NCBI RefSeq assembly: GCF_000801955.1
Contig: NZ_JSZO01000033.1
Location: forward strand, 1 to 64,000
Source: Ralstonia sp. A12
GTDB taxonomy: Bacteria > Pseudomonadota > Gammaproteobacteria > Burkholderiales > Burkholderiaceae
DNA: 64,000 nt
Direction of reading: 5' to 3'
A program made the position numbers and the translations under genes. The notes beneath the pieces were generated by a model. It searched no databases. It was given only the letters and a program-made list of their open reading frames with translations, and was not told where the DNA came from. This document shows positions 63,495 to 64,000 of the stretch, one piece after another (within the stretch, counting starts at the first letter, position 1; each line of letters begins with the position of its first letter).

Positions 63495-64000
63495 TGCACG
63501 CTCCTTGCCAGGCGCAGCAACTGCGAGCTGAGCTGCAGACCTGCCAGCCGCGCCGCGCCCGCGTCGATGTCGAATACGACCCGGTTGTCCTGCAAGGCTA
63601 GCGCAATCATCGGCGTGAGTGCGCCCTTGTGACCGTCGCCCACCGTCAGTACCGGGCTAGCCGGGTCCAGGCGGACGCTACCGGATGACTGTGCCCCCAG
63701 CACCAGCAGATGGCAGCCGGCAACGGCGCCATCGTTGATCTTTCGGATTTCCAGCCGGTGTCCGCGCACGGGTTTTCCTGTCAGTTTTTCCAAGGCTGCC
63801 TGCAACGGGTGCTCGGCAGTCACGCACACCACCATCGGGGCGCCCGCCTGCATGGCGTCAGTCGGCCAGCTGGTGAACAGCGCAAAGTTGTAGATGAAGG
63901 CCGCCTTGATCTGAACTTCGCTGGCCTGCATCTGCGCATAGGTGGCCCGCATCCATGCCACCGTTGCCAGCACCACGGCCAACACCGCGCACAGCCGGCG
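63491..64000 (-). CDS. yfiR: YfiR-family periplasmic regulator (5' end outside the window)
   Basis: Small periplasmic protein of the DUF4154 family. The signal region reads [18 protein letters not shown]; the frame stays open to the window edge, so the true start is probably just beyond 64000 rather than at the GTG 63985. The mature part has [17 protein letters not shown] near its start, then VVCVTAEHP and GCHLLVLG, whose cysteines match the disulfide pair known in P. aeruginosa YfiR, and LTVGDG and [27 protein letters not shown] at the end. It precedes, with a 4-base overlap, the CHASE8 enzyme it is expected to inhibit. Confidence 0.88.
   Translation of the reverse strand, partial: RRLCAVLAVVLATVAWMRATYAQMQASEVQIKAAFIYNFALFTSWPTDAMQAGAPMVVCVTAEHPLQAALEKLTGKPVRGHRLEIRKINDGAVAGCHLLVLGAQSSGSVRLDPASPVLTVGDGHKGALTPMIALALQDNRVVFDIDAGAARLAGLQLSSQLLRLARSVQ

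Noticed and set aside
1-64000. Genomic island, prophage or insertion sequence
   Set aside because: No transposase, integrase, attachment-site repeat, tRNA or clear composition break was seen; the pntB remnant is the only sign of rearrangement.

Overview
The window looks like ordinary chromosomal DNA of a Gram-negative betaproteobacterium of the Burkholderiaceae, most likely Ralstonia. GC is high (by eye in the low-to-mid 60s). Gene families and arrangements fit this: a long two-half UvrA, an MdtNOP-type efflux operon, a complete aldarate pathway, OmpC-type porin, FtsK with a short linker. The genus is an inference from family resemblance; no rRNA or tRNA is present to confirm it. I see no insertion sequence, prophage, integrase or CRISPR array.

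Layout. 1-5.0 kb: DAHP synthase, a small conserved protein, a 3' remnant of pntB, a membrane diguanylate cyclase and an MscS channel. 5.1-13.7 kb: class II glutamine amidotransferase, a 1942-residue tandem UvrA and a type I glutamine synthetase. 13.7-18.6 kb (minus): four overlapping genes ytcA-mdtN-mdtO-mdtP, a tripartite exporter. 18.7-20.9 kb (minus): eutBC. 21.2-23.2 kb: a lone fliD. 23.2-26.6 kb: tetR, a palindromic operator, a secreted phosphoesterase lipoprotein and a di-haem peroxidase. 26.7-28.8 kb: an alpha/beta hydrolase translationally coupled to an ECF41 sigma factor, preceded by a textbook ECF41 promoter. 28.8-32.9 kb (minus): cupin, ftsK, MHYT protein.

33.2-43.3 kb (minus) is one eight-gene operon for uronic and aldaric acids: transport (two MFS permeases), uronate dehydrogenase, lactonase, galactarate and glucarate dehydratases, 5-keto-4-deoxyglucarate dehydratase and 2,5-dioxovalerate dehydrogenase, ending at 2-oxoglutarate; a divergent LysR regulator faces it. 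44.6-49.5 kb is a separate module: an M24-fold hydrolase that has lost most metal ligands plus a small membrane protein (minus), diverging from a porin, an MHS-type permease and a TetR regulator (plus). Two near-identical palindromes, one before each divergent unit, tie it together.

49.5-60.2 kb concerns organosulfur compounds. A seven-gene minus operon carries an SsuD-like flavin monooxygenase, a class II aldolase, two sulfonate-type binding proteins, a permease, an ATPase and, unexpectedly, a membrane c-type cytochrome. Divergently, an acyl-CoA-dehydrogenase-like oxidoreductase is followed by cysteine dioxygenase and a four-domain rhodanese. A degenerate array of about twelve 21-bp units (60.24-60.50 kb) follows. 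The window closes with a DMT exporter and a YfiR plus CHASE8-GGDEF-EAL pair for cyclic-di-GMP signalling, cut by the window end.

Most promising for new biology: the palindrome-linked M24/porin/MHS module, the cytochrome-containing sulfonate operon, the ECF41-hydrolase unit and the 21-bp array. No single locus is demonstrably a wholly new system from sequence alone.
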